From Collybiopsis luxurians FD-317 M1 (taxonomy: Eukaryota > Basidiomycota > Agaricomycetes > Agaricales > Omphalotaceae), in the NCBI GenBank assembly GCA_000827265.1, contig KN834848.1, positions 62,001 through 126,000 of the forward strand: DNA of 64,000 nt. Reading direction: 5' to 3'. Under the pieces are notes generated by a model. It was given only the letters and a program-made list of their open reading frames with translations, made no database searches and was not told where the DNA came from. Position 1 is the first letter of the stretch. Every line of letters starts with the position of its first letter. The position numbers and the translations under genes were made by a program. Shown here piece by piece: positions 48,001-60,094 of the stretch.

Positions 48001-49223
48001 AGTGCTAACCCTCCATCCCATCAAAGTCCAAATCAAGCAATCCATCATCCACACCGATACTCCTAAAACAATGTCTTTAATAGCAACTCAGAGTAATTAA
48101 GAAGAACTTGGGCTAGTGAAGACTTGATTTTCAGTCTCTATTTCTACGGTATCGATGGAAGTAATGATACATTCCAGCTCATCAAAAAAACCTAGGCCAA
48201 ATATTAAAAAATGACATATAATTGCCAGTCGCACGGCTCACCCTGCTGACAACCGGCTCAAGTTTTGAATGGCGGCTACCGTCAGCCGCTCCAATGTCTT
48301 TTTTTTTTTTTAATTGGCCTGGGTTTTTTTGACGAGCTGTCAATATCTACTTGAATTTCTGCTCGGCAGAAATTTTTCCACTTTTGGTGTAAAGTCCAGG
48401 TCGCATCTATTTGTAGACTTCCGCGGCAGCGACCTGGACCGCGTCATTTGCTACCTTGGTTAATTTTTCCTCTGTTCCTTGCACTTCAATGGAAACTCAC
48501 GCTTCAGAATCCTGAATTTTTCATCTACCGTTGGCTTCTCCCTTCCAGCTTCGTCTATCGCAGCACCAGCTGAGCCGAAACAAACAAGAGCCGAAAGGTT
48601 GGGGGGGATCGAGCGTAGCTCGACAAGTCGCGGATGAGTCACGCCGCTGGGGGGGTGGGCTCATCGGCTAGCTCTTGCAGTCTCACTCACTAGATGCTTG
48701 TATGTACACCAATTATAAAATTGCGCTACCGATTCTCTATCTACTTCACTGTCCGAAATTATTACGCTGTACTAAAATAACGAGTGTGGGAAGCTGGGGG
48801 AGGGCATCGGGGTGGGTGCCGAAAATATTGCTGATAACGAGAGCTACGAATTTGGTTTGTTCGAGTTGAATGAGAGTTTGAAAACAACTAGTCCGATCCG
48901 CGCTGGTCTTACTTACCGCTCGGCTGGACGTCGATGCTCAAGCGCTCACAAGTAAGCACCTGAACTATCTGATACTCTTCACTTAAAGGTAATAGTTATC
49001 CAAATTAGCATTGAATTAACTTGTACAAAAATATGGAGGCTTTGGAACAAGCGGAGCATCCAGAATTGAATGTTTTTCAAAAATCGCAAGTCCCCTGTTG
49101 ATGGAAGATCCCTAACAACCATAGTACGATCCACTGCCTGAACACCGTAAAAAACAAACGCCGTGAGAAAGAGACACTAAGAAAAAAACGCCGAGAAACG
49201 AAGATCTAGAAGTGAAAGTTGCG
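48001..49223. other. Intergenic, no gene seen
   Basis: Short frames only. A poly-T tract lies at 48298-48311. A segment near 48890-48950 (CGCTCGGCTGGACGTCGATGCT) resembles 38335-38360, hinting at a small dispersed repeat. Confidence 0.5.
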
Positions 49224-51588
49224 CTACAAGAGAGCAGGATCGGAATATAAACCGCCAGAATTCTGATCTCGCCATTGCTGAAGAGCGGGACGATCTAGAG
49301 GATCCTCGTTAGTCAGCATCTTTCCAAAAGTGTCCAAGCCGAGGTCTTTATACGTGAGTCGGGCGAGGTAGAGAAAAACGCAGCCGGTGGAAAACCGGTC
49401 TGCCCTGATGGGGCTGAAAACGCCTTCGCTTTGGATTTCCGGAGCCATGAAACCTTCAGTCCCGCATCGCCCATACACCATCTGGTCCTCGTTCGTTACA
49501 AAAACGGACATCCCGAAGTCTAAGACTTGGAGCACCCAGTCTGATGTCAAGGCCAAATTATCTGGCTTGATGTCAAGATGGGCAATGTGGTTGTCGTGCA
49601 AAAATTGTATGGCAGAAGCGAGCTCGACGGTAAGGCGGAACGCTGTTGGTCCAATGTCCGCGAGAAGAAAGATATCGTAAAAAGATCGGAGAAACGGAAG
49701 CACAACATAATCTCCGTAGAGCGAAATACGGCCGATGAGAGGTGCAATGAATTTAGCACAGAGTGCTCCGTGGGCTCGCCAACGTGCAACTCTCTCGAGT
49801 ACCCGATGCTCCTGCGAGTGTCCTCGTACCTTCTTGATGACGAAAGATGTACCGCCGAGGCGAATCCGAAAAATGCCACCCTACCATCCAATAAGCCAAA
49901 GGAAACATGATAGAACGACACGACTCACTGAGTCATCGTGGACTGAAAGAAGTGGAAGTCCCGTACCGTACGGTAGGTGAGCACGATTGGGCTTTAAGCG
50001 AAGCCTGTGCACATTCACATTGTCTACGAGCCTGCTACCATGCACACAGTGGATTGAACCCGTCTGTAGTGATATGCATCGGGCCCAAGCTTCGGCGAGT
50101 TGATCATCGATCCTTGATCGAGTTGCAGCGTAACGGTACAGGAATTTGAGAAATCGTATAGAGGCTGACAGCTGGTTCAGGTTCAGATCCGCGATTTGCG
50201 TGTACAAAAACTACACAATGTTGATGAGTTGTGATGACAAGAGATATAGTTAATCATACCTTGTCATCGTGTTCACGCATTACATAAATCAATGCATGAA
50301 AGGCATTATCTACATAAATCAGAGGAAGCGTGAACTTCGGGGAAGAGTTCATTCCCTTGTCATGAATCCAGTTGACAAAGGAGATGACAGAGGCTCCTTG
50401 AAAAAGGAGCTCAGATAAGGTGGGACCGTCGTCGGAGGAAACGACAAGAAGAAGCTCGGGTTGATTTTCCATCCATAGCGAGAAATCAGAGTATAAGGAA
50501 TACAGAAAGAATCTCCCGTTTATCGACACTGGGAGAAATTTCTGGTCACTCTTACCGAATCTGAGAAACTGATCAACGGTAAAGTTGGAGAAGGAAGTGC
50601 GGCCACTCACGATTTCCAGCCCACGGAAACTTCAGATCCCTTCGAGGCTATTGCCCGACTAAAGGGGAATAGCAAAGAACCGGTCAGGAAGGTGGGATCG
50701 GGGTAGGCATGCTTATGTTTCACAGCAAAGTCTTTGATAACGGCTTGGTAATGCGCTTCTTCATCCCCCATATCGAGCTCTTCAGGAGCTGCCTCGAAAC
50801 ATCTGGAAGTATCTAATCCTAAGGGCGAGCGTGACATCAAGTCAAAGGTCTACGGAATAGTCAGACCGTGTCATTGTTACGCCAAGATGCGTGCCTCGTA
50901 CCTTCTGCGCTAGTTCTGGTTTATCGTGAAGCCACTCTTTCAGTTCGAGAGCAGGACCCTGCAACTGGTCTGTCATTTCGATACCATTGAGAGAGAGATC
51001 GCTTGGGGTGGGCCTGAACTCGGTCCAGTTGGTCGATGGGTCTGGCGATGCAGACAGAGCGGCCGCCCAAACAAGTTGTACGGGCTGATAGTCCACGGTC
51101 AAATTTAGCGTTGCCGATAAAGGATCTGTAGGAGATGAGCGAGTCGCATGTCAGTTATAAGAGAAACCCTTACTTGGACAAAGGATGGTAGCAAAATAGA
51201 GTTCCCCAGAGAGAACTTCAGGCAAAAACGATCCATCAAGAGACTTCTGGGCCAGAAAAGCCACGACCTTGGTCGGCCTCTTCTTGGATGCTGTTTGCAA
51301 TAATTCCATCATTGCTTCGTTACCAGGTAGCTGAAGCAACGACAAGGAGCATAGAGGGGGCATGATGTGCTGAAGCTCCGGATAGTCGTCCAAATCGTCA
51401 ACCATTTGAATGCGAGCAGCCTGAATAGTGGTTGATTTTGCAAAGGTGCTGATGTATACTTTGGGCATGATCAAGTGGTATTCCGGACTGAATAGGAGAT
51501 AGTGGACCCTGGTCAGCACATCGGATGACATAGTGTGGCCAAGAGGAATGAGAGAAGATTTGGGCGCGCAGGGATGGACGTGAAACAA
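49224..51588 (-). CDS. Orphan protein with C-terminal protein kinase domain (Agaricomycete type)
   Basis: The C-terminal third is a protein kinase fold: GGIFRIRLGGTSFVIKKV (glycine-poor ATP loop and lysine), LASAIQFLHDNHIAHLDIKPDN (catalytic loop with HLD in place of HRD), VLDFGMSVF, GRCGTEGFMAPEI and RADRFSTGCVF. The arginine of HRD is replaced by leucine, which suggests independence from activation-loop phosphorylation. Upstream are some 450 residues with no domain I know, including VSGRTSFSNFTVDQFLRFG and LLLVVSSDDGPTLSELLFQG. Seven or so exons are needed; joins near 50840, 50607, 50254 and 49881 look regular. The stop is at 49224. The start is at 51588 or the in-frame Met at 51531. Kinases of this type are numerous in Agaricomycetes; substrates are unknown. 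Confidence 0.7.
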
Positions 51589-51934
51589 AAGGGAGAAGTT
51601 TACCTAATAATGTTGTGCGTTGTGCGGCCCACGGAGTCAAAAGAACATATCGATTATGCGATTCTGTTTTCATACATTCTCAGTGCTAGCTTAGAGGTAA
51701 TCAAGGTCTGTAAGAAATATATCTCCTAACTCTTCCATCCTGTGCACCAAGTCGCCCGCCCACTGACGCGTCCAATTCAAGACATGAAATTCCTGCCTCA
51801 GCATATCATGTTAGATGACGGTTCTTCAATCATAGTACGGACAGAAAACTTACTAAGATATTCTCGAGTACAAATAGCAATACTAAAATGGTACACAGAA
51901 TCCATATACCCTGTTCAAATCTTGATCTATTAGC
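51589..51934. other. Intergenic, kinase promoter
   Basis: No coding signal seen. It separates the orphan kinase from the WD40 relic. Confidence 0.45.
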
Positions 51935-52404
51935 GTGAACCCCCGGAATCTTTGCTTTTTCCCAAACTTGAATATCAGTCTTCCCTGTATTCTCTCTGGA
52001 GCAGCCAAAAATAATTATGGCGACCCCACATAGCTTGGTTGTCTGAGTGGAAGATCAGTTTTTATCCCACAAATCAAATTACTACTGAGCGGTACAGATT
52101 GAACCCAGTCCTCGCTCCCCATATAGATGCTGTCGAGGATGTCACCTGTGCGTCTGTCAAAGACATAAACCTTTCCGTGATCGCTCCCGCAAATGATAGC
52201 ACTTCCTCCATCGTGAAATGCTATATTTCGGGCTTTGCGCTCTCGCGAAGGTACAGAAATAGTTCTGACCCTCTCTCTGAAACCGAGACCTGATAAAGGG
52301 CCACCCCTTGAGCCACATCATCAAGCAACAAAACATCTTCTTTAACGTTCACTGCGGCATCGCGGCCTCTACTCTCCGCAATCAGTGCTAAGACTTCAGA
52401 ATCA
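51935..52404 (-). pseudogene. WD40-repeat protein relic (C-terminal part)
   Basis: The minus strand encodes ARNIAFHDGGSAIICGSDHG followed by KVYVFDRRTGDIL, a typical WD40 blade with GSDxGxVYVFD. Nearer 51980 it encodes IIIFGCSRENTGKTDIQVWE, the style of a last blade. Between VALYQ and GLGFRERV the frame changes, and a further frame break lies near 52060, so the gene is disabled. The rest of the propeller is absent: it is cut off at about 52405 exactly where the copied UNC93 segment begins. Confidence 0.65.
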
Positions 52405-52407
52405 TAA

Positions 52408-53276
52408 TGATTGATTATAATGGGTTCTTGTTCACCTTGCGAGGGTGTTCATTGAATGAATTCTTGTATTGGACATCTCAGATTCTTGGATCCATTACTA
52501 TTAGCTTTCTTCTCGATAGCAAACTCAAGCGTCGAACTCGAGCTTTTGCTGGGTGGGCAACTGTGGTATTCGCCACTCATACATGGGCGTATTTTTATCA
52601 GAGGTATGTGAGCTCTGCCATCTCGTACACTATCTCATTGATTTGTCACGGACAGGGAATACACATGTCAAACCCCACCTCCAGACATCGACATTTATAG
52701 CGGACGATATATTGGACGCGTCTTTTTGTACATTTTTTTTGGACTGTTAGACTCAATGTGGCAGACTATGTCATACTGGCTCATGGGAGCAATCTCAAAC
52801 AATGCAGGAAAACTGGCTTTTATGGTAGGATTCTGTCAGTATCTTGCCCATCTTCTTCCTTGCTTTTCAGAAAAGCGATAGACTGATAGCTGTGACTGTA
52901 GACAAATCTCTGCAATGCGCCGGAGCTGCCGGTGTTTGGCGAGTAGATGCCGTCAAGCTTCCGTGTGTATCTCATTCACTCACTGTATTATCTTCCAAAA
53001 CTTGACTGTTTGATTCTCTTTGTAGTTACATGAACATCTTCCTCTCAACATGGTTACTCCTTGTTGCTGGCCTCGTGTCTGCCTTTCCAATGATCCATCT
53101 CCGAGTTAAGGACCATACTGAGTTGGAAGACGAAAATTTGTGACTATCATGTCTGTTGCTCTGGTTGTTTCTTCCGGCTAATGACACACTATTTTGGCAA
53201 CTCTAGGGAACGTATGGATAGCAGCGGTCATTTATGAACTGTTGAGGAGATGAGAGCGGAGGAATGAGCATCATAG
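52408..53276 (+). pseudogene. 5'-truncated UNC93-family copy (from copy 4)
   Basis: Begins at DYNGFLFTLRG, i.e. at the FNDYNG exon, with no 5' half or promoter. A deletion removes codons equal to VLLTM after FAGW, leaving WATVVFATHTW. In the last exon CGA has become TGA (GGHL-stop), and the terminal TGG codon is also TGA. Introns keep normal ends. It is nearly identical to copy 4, so the duplication is recent. Confidence 0.9.
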
Positions 53277-54463
53277 AACGGGCCGTGCTCGTACTGGAAG
53301 ACAATGCACATTAATGTGATCACTCGGACCCTGGCTTGGTCCCAAGCCGGGAATAAGATTTGCCTTACCTCACCCACTTTCCCTTGGGTCCTCCTGCACT
53401 ATGTACCAACAATAAATTGTTATATGTATTTCTTACATAGATTTTTTTTCCCTTTATTTCCCTTTATTATCTAGAAAAACAAAGTGGTAGCAGGCAGAGT
53501 CTAGAGATGATCTAGACCATAGACCACACGGTAAGAGCTTGGTCAGTAGGAATATTGCTAAAGTGCCAGGGAGTGGCATGTACTTATACTGAAGACTTAC
53601 TTCGTGTGTTCAGGACGATGATGTGCCTGCCTGCGATGGCATGCGGAAGGTTCGACTCGGAATTAGCAATTGATGTGAGATCCAAAGCTTGGTACACATT
53701 CCTGGAAAAAAAATATGAGTACAAAGTTACAGCCGAGTGAGATTCTAGTAATCAAAGAGGTAGCCACTGATACTTTAATGCTGTACTTACCAACTCTTGT
53801 GTTCTCACTCATCGAATCGAAATGACAGAAAAAGGATTGGAAGGTAGAAATGGAGTTTTCTACACCTGACTTTGCGGCCGCAGGTTCGAATCCCGCATGT
53901 CGCTTAAATTTACTGCGTACCCTTTTAGCTTTTAATTCATTGTACCGACCACAGTGAACCAAAAATGGGATTCCAGAGCGGTGGAATAGGCAGATTGCGG
54001 GTGCTTGGAGTCAATTCTCAAGCCGAAATCCTGACATTATATTTACTTAACATTCGCTTTTCTCTGCACATATCCACGCTGGATGTCAACAACAAAATGT
54101 CAATTTTTTACGCGTTTCATTCATCTTAAGATTGAAGACGGGTAAGTACACGTATACCGAATTACACATCGTGCGGTCCGCGTAAAGCACAGCTTTCAAT
54201 GATAGTATACAAACCTTCTCGTCACCATTCCGTTGTACTTTTCGGCGGAACAACCATGTAATACATCGCCATGCAAATAATGTTGCGAACGGAGACGGGC
54301 ACAAGCGATCGAAGTCTGTCAAATCTTCCCACTTTCCTTCCTTCTTTCCTTCCTCACCGGGTACCGCAGCTCAAGATTGAGAAGCTCGGGGGGAACTGTA
54401 CGTTGTATAATAGGCAAGAGCTTGAACTGCATCGCGCGCAAGTAGTACGGTAGTGGCATAACA
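53277..54463. other. Copied 3' flank, then promoter of UNC93-like copy 6
   Basis: 53277-54210 repeats the flank of copy 4 with its tRNA-like box at 53862-53905. From 54210 the sequence is specific to this place. A leader with CAAGTAGTACGG at 54440-54450 resembles those of copies 2 and 4. Confidence 0.6.
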
Positions 54464-56686
54464 ATGAGCCAGTCTCAAGCCCCACTCGAGACGCCCAGTT
54501 ATACTTACAGCAAGGATTCAAACCATGATTCTCAAGCTACAGTCAAATACGAAAGATCAACTGGATTCAAAGGTGTCTTCCAGCATCCTATGACTCAGGT
54601 GGGGGTCCTGTCTTTCATGTGTTCGCGTTCCTTTTCCCTGTCCGACATTCATGGCCTTTGAAATATGGTAGGTTTTCATGCTCGGATTTGTATGTTTCAT
54701 GGAACCCGGTGAGCACCAGGATTTTGAGCTCGAAATGTGCGTTTCAGATTCTGACTGTAAACTTCGAAGGCTTGTTCAATGCCATCAACGGACTGGGCGG
54801 CGGAGGCCAGCTTGATCAAACAACCAATGCAAATTCGAATGTGGCGATATATTCGACGAGTGCGGTGGCGGGTTTCTTTGCTGGGTAGGTTCAGCTAGTT
54901 TCCACCCTTTGACTGTGATACTCATTTTCCGCTCGTTCAATTTATGGCCATGTACAACTCCATCAATAACAAGCTTGGTTCCAAACTCACCCTTCAGCTT
55001 GGAACGATCGGATATTGTCTGTATATTGGATCATATCTGTACGTCTTACTTTTTTTTTTTGGTCGATTGCCCCCAGTAGGAATCCATTTCAAAGAGACAG
55101 CAAACTGAACGCCGCGATCTGTTACGCAGTGCACTGAACATCCACCCCAACGCGGGCGGATTTGTCGTGGCCGCTGGTGCAATTCTAGGAGTTTGCGCCG
55201 GACTTTTATGGACCGCGCAAGGCTCACTGATGCTAGCTTATCCCACTGAATCTGAGAAGGGCAGATTTATTGCCATATTTTGGTCCATATTCAATTTAGG
55301 AGGTGTTGTAGGGTCGGCAGTGGCTCTTGCGGCGAATTTTAATAATATGGTACGCTTATCTTGGCAGTAAATGCTCAAACGGGGGAATTAACATTCGAAC
55401 GTAGGAAGGAACTGGTGAGTAAACGTAGACAAAATGCCATCCGTGGCCAATCTAATATGGTGGAATCAACATCCCAGTCGGCAACGGAACCTACGTATGC
55501 AATTCTCTTCATCTGATCCTTTTCATGCTAACACCCCGTCGCAGATCGCATTCATACTTTTGACTGCCGTAGGGATGTGTATTCCTATGTTCATGGTCGA
55601 TCCCAAAGATATCATCCGTACCGATGGCACGAAAGTCATTGTCCCTCTCCATCAGTCATGGAAAGCTCAATTTTATGGATTATACCTCACGCTGAAGACC
55701 GACCCAATGATCGTACTTTTGTTCCCAATGTTTTTTTCCGCGAATTGGTTCTACACTTGGCGTGAGTCCTGCGCGGAAGCTATGATATGACGCTCAATTC
55801 TTCTTCACCCTGCAGAGTTCAACGATTACAACGGGTTTTTGTTCACCTTGCGGGGTCGTTCGCTGAACGCGTTGTTGTACTGGACATCTGAGATATTTGG
55901 CTCAGTCGCCATGAGCGTTCTTCTCGACAGCAAATTCAAACGCCGAACTCGGGCTTTCGCTGGCTGGACTGTCCTCCTTGCTATGGTATTCGCTACTCAG
56001 ACTTGGGCGTATTTTTATCAGACGTAAGCGAGCTCTGACATTTCGCTCACCATAAGTCCTGTCATTTATTCGGCCCTGTAGGCAGTATACGCGTCAAACC
56101 CCTCTTCCGAAAATCGACATTTATAGCGGACGATACATTGGACGCGTCTTTTTGTATATTTGTTTTGGGCTGCTAGACGCGATGTGGCAGACTACATCGT
56201 ACTGGCTCATGGGAGCAATATCAAACGATGCGGGAAAGCTGGCTATTATGGTTGGATTCTGTGAGTTTGATCCTCATTTTCTTCTTTCCTTTTTTTGTCA
56301 GCTATGAATTACTGATCAAATCGATCTTAGACAAATCTCTCCAATCCGCCGGAGCTGCTGGAGTTTGGCGGATAGATGCCGTCAAGCTTCCGTACGTGTC
56401 TCCTTTCATTCTCACGATTAACTCTCTTACCTTCGGCACCATTATTCAGATTTATGAACATCTTTCTCTCAACATGGGTACTTCTCGTTGCTGGACTCCT
56501 ATTCGCCTTACCGATGATCCATCTTCGGGTTAAAAACCATACCGAGTTGGAAGACGAAACACAGTGAGTATTGTGCCATCGCTTTACTGTCATTTCCGGC
56601 AAACGAGGCACTAATCCGAGTACTCTAGGACACGTATGGACCATAACGGTCACCCACAAGGGAGAACAGAGGATTGGCCACTATAG
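54464..56686 (+). CDS. UNC93-family membrane protein, array copy 6 (one splice acceptor lost)
   Basis: Full-length relative of copies 1, 2 and 4: VKYERSTGFKGVFQHPMTQ, FMLGFVCFMEPG, FNAINGLGGGGQLDQ, LMLAYPTESEKGRF, IIRTDGTKVIVPLHQSW, FNDYNGFLFTLRG, HTELEDETQ. The tiny exons are 55405-55414 and 55478-55494. The tail differs: HNGHPQGRTEDWPL, shortened by a deletion that keeps frame. One problem: the intron between FFAG and SINNKLGS should end before 54958, but the two bases there are AA where all other copies have AG. No nearby AG keeps the frame, and retaining the intron gives an immediate TAG. Either a non-canonical acceptor is used or the gene is a young pseudogene. All other junctions are normal. 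Confidence 0.75.
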
Positions 56687-57132
56687 AACGGGCTGTGCTG
56701 GTACTCTACGATGAATAGACTCATAAAGACGTACATGTTTTCGATAAGTAGAGTCGTATGAAGCGGAAGGAAGACCGCTAATTCACTCTCGATCATGAAG
56801 AGGCCGCGGCTCATTGATATCCCACGCTGCCAGTACTACTTCTTGGCCACGCTATCCTACAGTCGTCTTCAGAAACCCGAGCAGCAGCTTCAGACTTATA
56901 GGAGGAATCGGGACCTTGCCTGTCGAGTTTGGATGGCATTAGTATAGGGACGTACTTGGGAACGATCCTCGGATTAAAGTTAAACTCGGAATCATCGAAG
57001 CATTTTGAAATCTTGTCCATTCAGGAGTTTTCAAAGTAATAAAAAGGAATGCGGCCGCTACCTTAATCTCCATCTGTCGGCAAGTGACAGCATCCCATTG
57101 CGCCTACCATTCCTCCGTCCTTTCTTTCTTAC
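56687..57132. other. Intergenic, no gene seen
   Basis: Short overlapping frames only; promoter of the DUF6533 gene at its right end. The UNC93 array ends here. Confidence 0.5.
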
Positions 57133-58942
57133 ATGCCGTCTATCATTGATCTCTTCCACGAGGCCGTTTTCGCCGCCTACGCTTCTAGATATTCCAGTTG
57201 TAAGCCGTTCAAAACTCTGAAGCTCTTCTGCGGCTTGATTGAACGCAATGAATTTTCCAGTGGCCGCCGGTGTTATTGTCATATTTGACCATCGTCAGGA
57301 TATTTCGATACCTTTCTCAATTGCAAAACTTACTTACCCTCGATGACGATAGTGCTCACACTAGATAGGGAGGTACGTGCAAGTATTTTTTTCTAGTGAG
57401 ACTAGCGCTGATTCGATGCTCCAGATTGATCTGGTTTGGGTGAGCGCGGTCCCGCAGGTATTTATTGCGAAATGCTGAGCCGAGGCGTAGAAAAAGTCAT
57501 GGTCGCTTGGGAAATTTCTGTTCTTCATCGTGAGTGCGCTATTATTGATTCGGTCGGAAAGAATATTGACTAAGCTTGGACGAATCTTCAGAATCGTTAT
57601 TATTCCCTGTCCGCGGTTTTGTAAGTCAAGCTTATAGCCACTTTTTGAGGATGGTCGTCTTATGATATGCATTCTTCCGCAATTTGAAAGGGTCAATAAC
57701 TACTGTGAGTACTCTTCCCCTGCATCGTAATTCAATCGTCGACGAGGTTCTGTACAGTTCTTCTTTCGCCGAATCTATCAGACAAAGTAAGTTTCTTCCC
57801 GATTTGGCTGAGTCCCATCTGACGCCACTTTTGCTCAGACGTGAGTTCCAGTGCTGGCATTGCTCGAGCAATTTATAAACACGCTCACTCGATACGACAT
57901 GAATCCAGTTGTACGTGGACTCTGCATGATTATTCTTCTTGTTCTGACATGAGGTACAGGTTTGCGATTCTATTACTGGCAAGGATATAGTGGCGTTATC
58001 GCCTGTATGATAGCAGAATGTAAGGTTTAGGTCTAACGTTTATCATCTGTCAGCGTTTATCATCTGTCTGATTTAATTCCCTAATCATAGCGATTCTACA
58101 AATGCGGCTATACGCGCTATACTCGTTAAATCGAAAAATTCTCTACTTGATGGTTGGATCCTTTATCCTCAGCTCCGCAACCTCTATCACAGTCGTTAAC
58201 TTTGTTCTGGCAAATATTAAAAGTTCGGCCTCCGCTTGACTCATTCCTTCCTCTTGCCACTGAACTCTCATTCCTTTCAGCCGCCTCCCACCTGATACCT
58301 GGTTTCCCGTTCTGCTTCCCCATCGACATTCCTCGATATTTCTACGCCCTTTGGATTCCAATGCTTGCGTTTGAGACGGTCCTATTCGTTCTTGCAGCTT
58401 TTCAAGGTTACCTGGCCTATCGACGCAATGGCTCCGCCTTTCGCTCCGCGGAACGACTCGTCAAAATTTTGATTAGAGATTCTATCATTTACTACGGCGT
58501 GTAGGTCTGGCCAAGATTGATCCCTGTATTTGGTCGCTTAATAACTCTCATAGCGTCCTTCTCACCTACCTAGCATGCCTCTTGGTCATGGTGATAAACG
58601 TATGTTAAACTTCTTATTCTTCCTCGACACCTTCTGATTATATACGACAACCAGGTAAATTATTTCGAAGTGCCTATACCTTTCTCGCTCGCTCTGTCCT
58701 GTGCCTTCGGAAACAGAACAATCTTGAACGTTAGGGAAGCTCACAGAGACGTACATGAGAACAAACTAGTGGCTTCCGGACCTAGACGACCCACAATAGA
58801 CACTCCTGTTGGCAGGGCGTTAGGACCTAACAGCTTGCAAGCGTTCACCTTTGAGGAGAACACAGGGAGTAGTAATAGGTCGACTGGAGACATTTTCGAA
58901 ATGGAAGCCGTCACGTCATCGAAGGTCCTGGATAGCTACTAG
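57133..58942 (+). CDS. DUF6533-type integral membrane protein
   Basis: A seven-helix-like membrane protein of a family greatly expanded in Agaricomycetes; function unknown. ATG at 57133 (MPSIIDLFHEAVFAAYASRY). Many small exons follow: LAAGVIVIFDH, MTIVLTLDREIDLVW, KKSWSLGKFLFFI, NRYYSLSAVLVNNY, LRFYYWQGYSGVIACMIAE, then ILQMRLYALYSLNRKILYLM, IPRYFYALWIPMLAFETVLF, VKILIRDSIIYYGV and a last exon with NRTILNVREAHRDV. These blocks follow the order of DUF6533 proteins, with the TLDxEIDLVW signature at the N-terminal end. The part between 57730 and 57950 is hard to splice with certainty, so the gene may carry a small defect there. The tail is Ser/Glu-rich and ends at 58942. Confidence 0.75.
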
Positions 58943-60094
58943 GGACCGTACAGTAGTCAAACTGAAGGAGGACGATGGAAAAGAGATGAAATATTGGGTG
59001 CAAATCATCGTGTAATATATGTGCATGAGCGAGTTTCCCGAACATGCTTTCGCTTAGAGAATAGTAAATCTAGATGGTATACTAGCCAAATACGCCAAAA
59101 AGAGTATGGTACCGGGATTTGACACCCGTTCAACGTTCAGACCCGCTTCAGGAGCGTCATTTGCGGGGTTATGAGAGACCCTGACTAGTAGTGGACGTAG
59201 TACGTACAAACTATTCCTCATGGACCGTGCCATACTTCCTTCCTTCCTTCTCATGAGAGCAACCTATCAGATCTTCGACTAGGGACAAGTCTATCATCAG
59301 GATTAACAGAAAGCTGGTGATTATCAAGCAGACCATGCGAAATGCTTTCTTTTGCAGACGGTTTCGAATGCTCCCCAAAAACGTGACACTCTTCATTACT
59401 ACTTATTGCAGCGTTACAAAATATGTGCCAAGACAAGGACGGGCTTATGCTCTAAATGGCATGGAAGCGTTCCTTGTTTGGACAGCTAGTGAGGCTAGTA
59501 TAGAACAGATTTCCCCAGCTGATCATGACATGATATCAGCTTGTGCAATCGCAATTTGCCTTGTACTTCTATTGACATCCGATATCGATGCAGGAGCTGA
59601 ATGGGGTCAGTCACTTGAAGAAACCATGCAAGAGCCTTTTATGCGCTCAGTACCAGAAATTAAATCTAGTTTGATAGTTCATTCACCTGTCAGCACAATT
59701 GCCTCAAATTCCGAAAGGAAATGAAAATAGAAGTCGATTCGGGGGGCTCGAAGCTCTACCTTTTACCCCAAAATTCACATCTATTCAACACATACAGTCA
59801 TGCGATAATCAGTGGAAGACTCCAATGAACCCTTGAATCTTGAAGGACACGGCCCTGGGCGAGTAGGTTGGTTCCAAATGGAGTCTGGTGAACTTTGGTT
59901 GACAGGTTATCTGGCCTCGAGGCTCACATAATTTTAGACAGGATTTGACTTCTCTCGCCACTTTGTCGGGCATGCAAGAGGAAGGTTCCACGACGTACAT
60001 TACAAAGAATACTGCCGGAATTGGTCAAACTGGAAAGGACAGTATAAGTACCAGCTTTTTGTCGCATTATGTCTCACCTACAACTCAGCACAAG
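58943..60094. other. Intergenic; unassigned frame at 59317-59724
   Basis: Contains a 135-codon plus-strand frame (59317-59724) with one possible hydrophobic segment (MISACAIAICLVLLL). No family is recognised, and it is not counted as a gene. The tyrosinase promoter lies at the right end. Confidence 0.45.

Noticed and set aside
59317..59724. 135-codon frame upstream of tyrosinase
   Set aside because: No recognised family and no splice partners; left as an unassigned frame.
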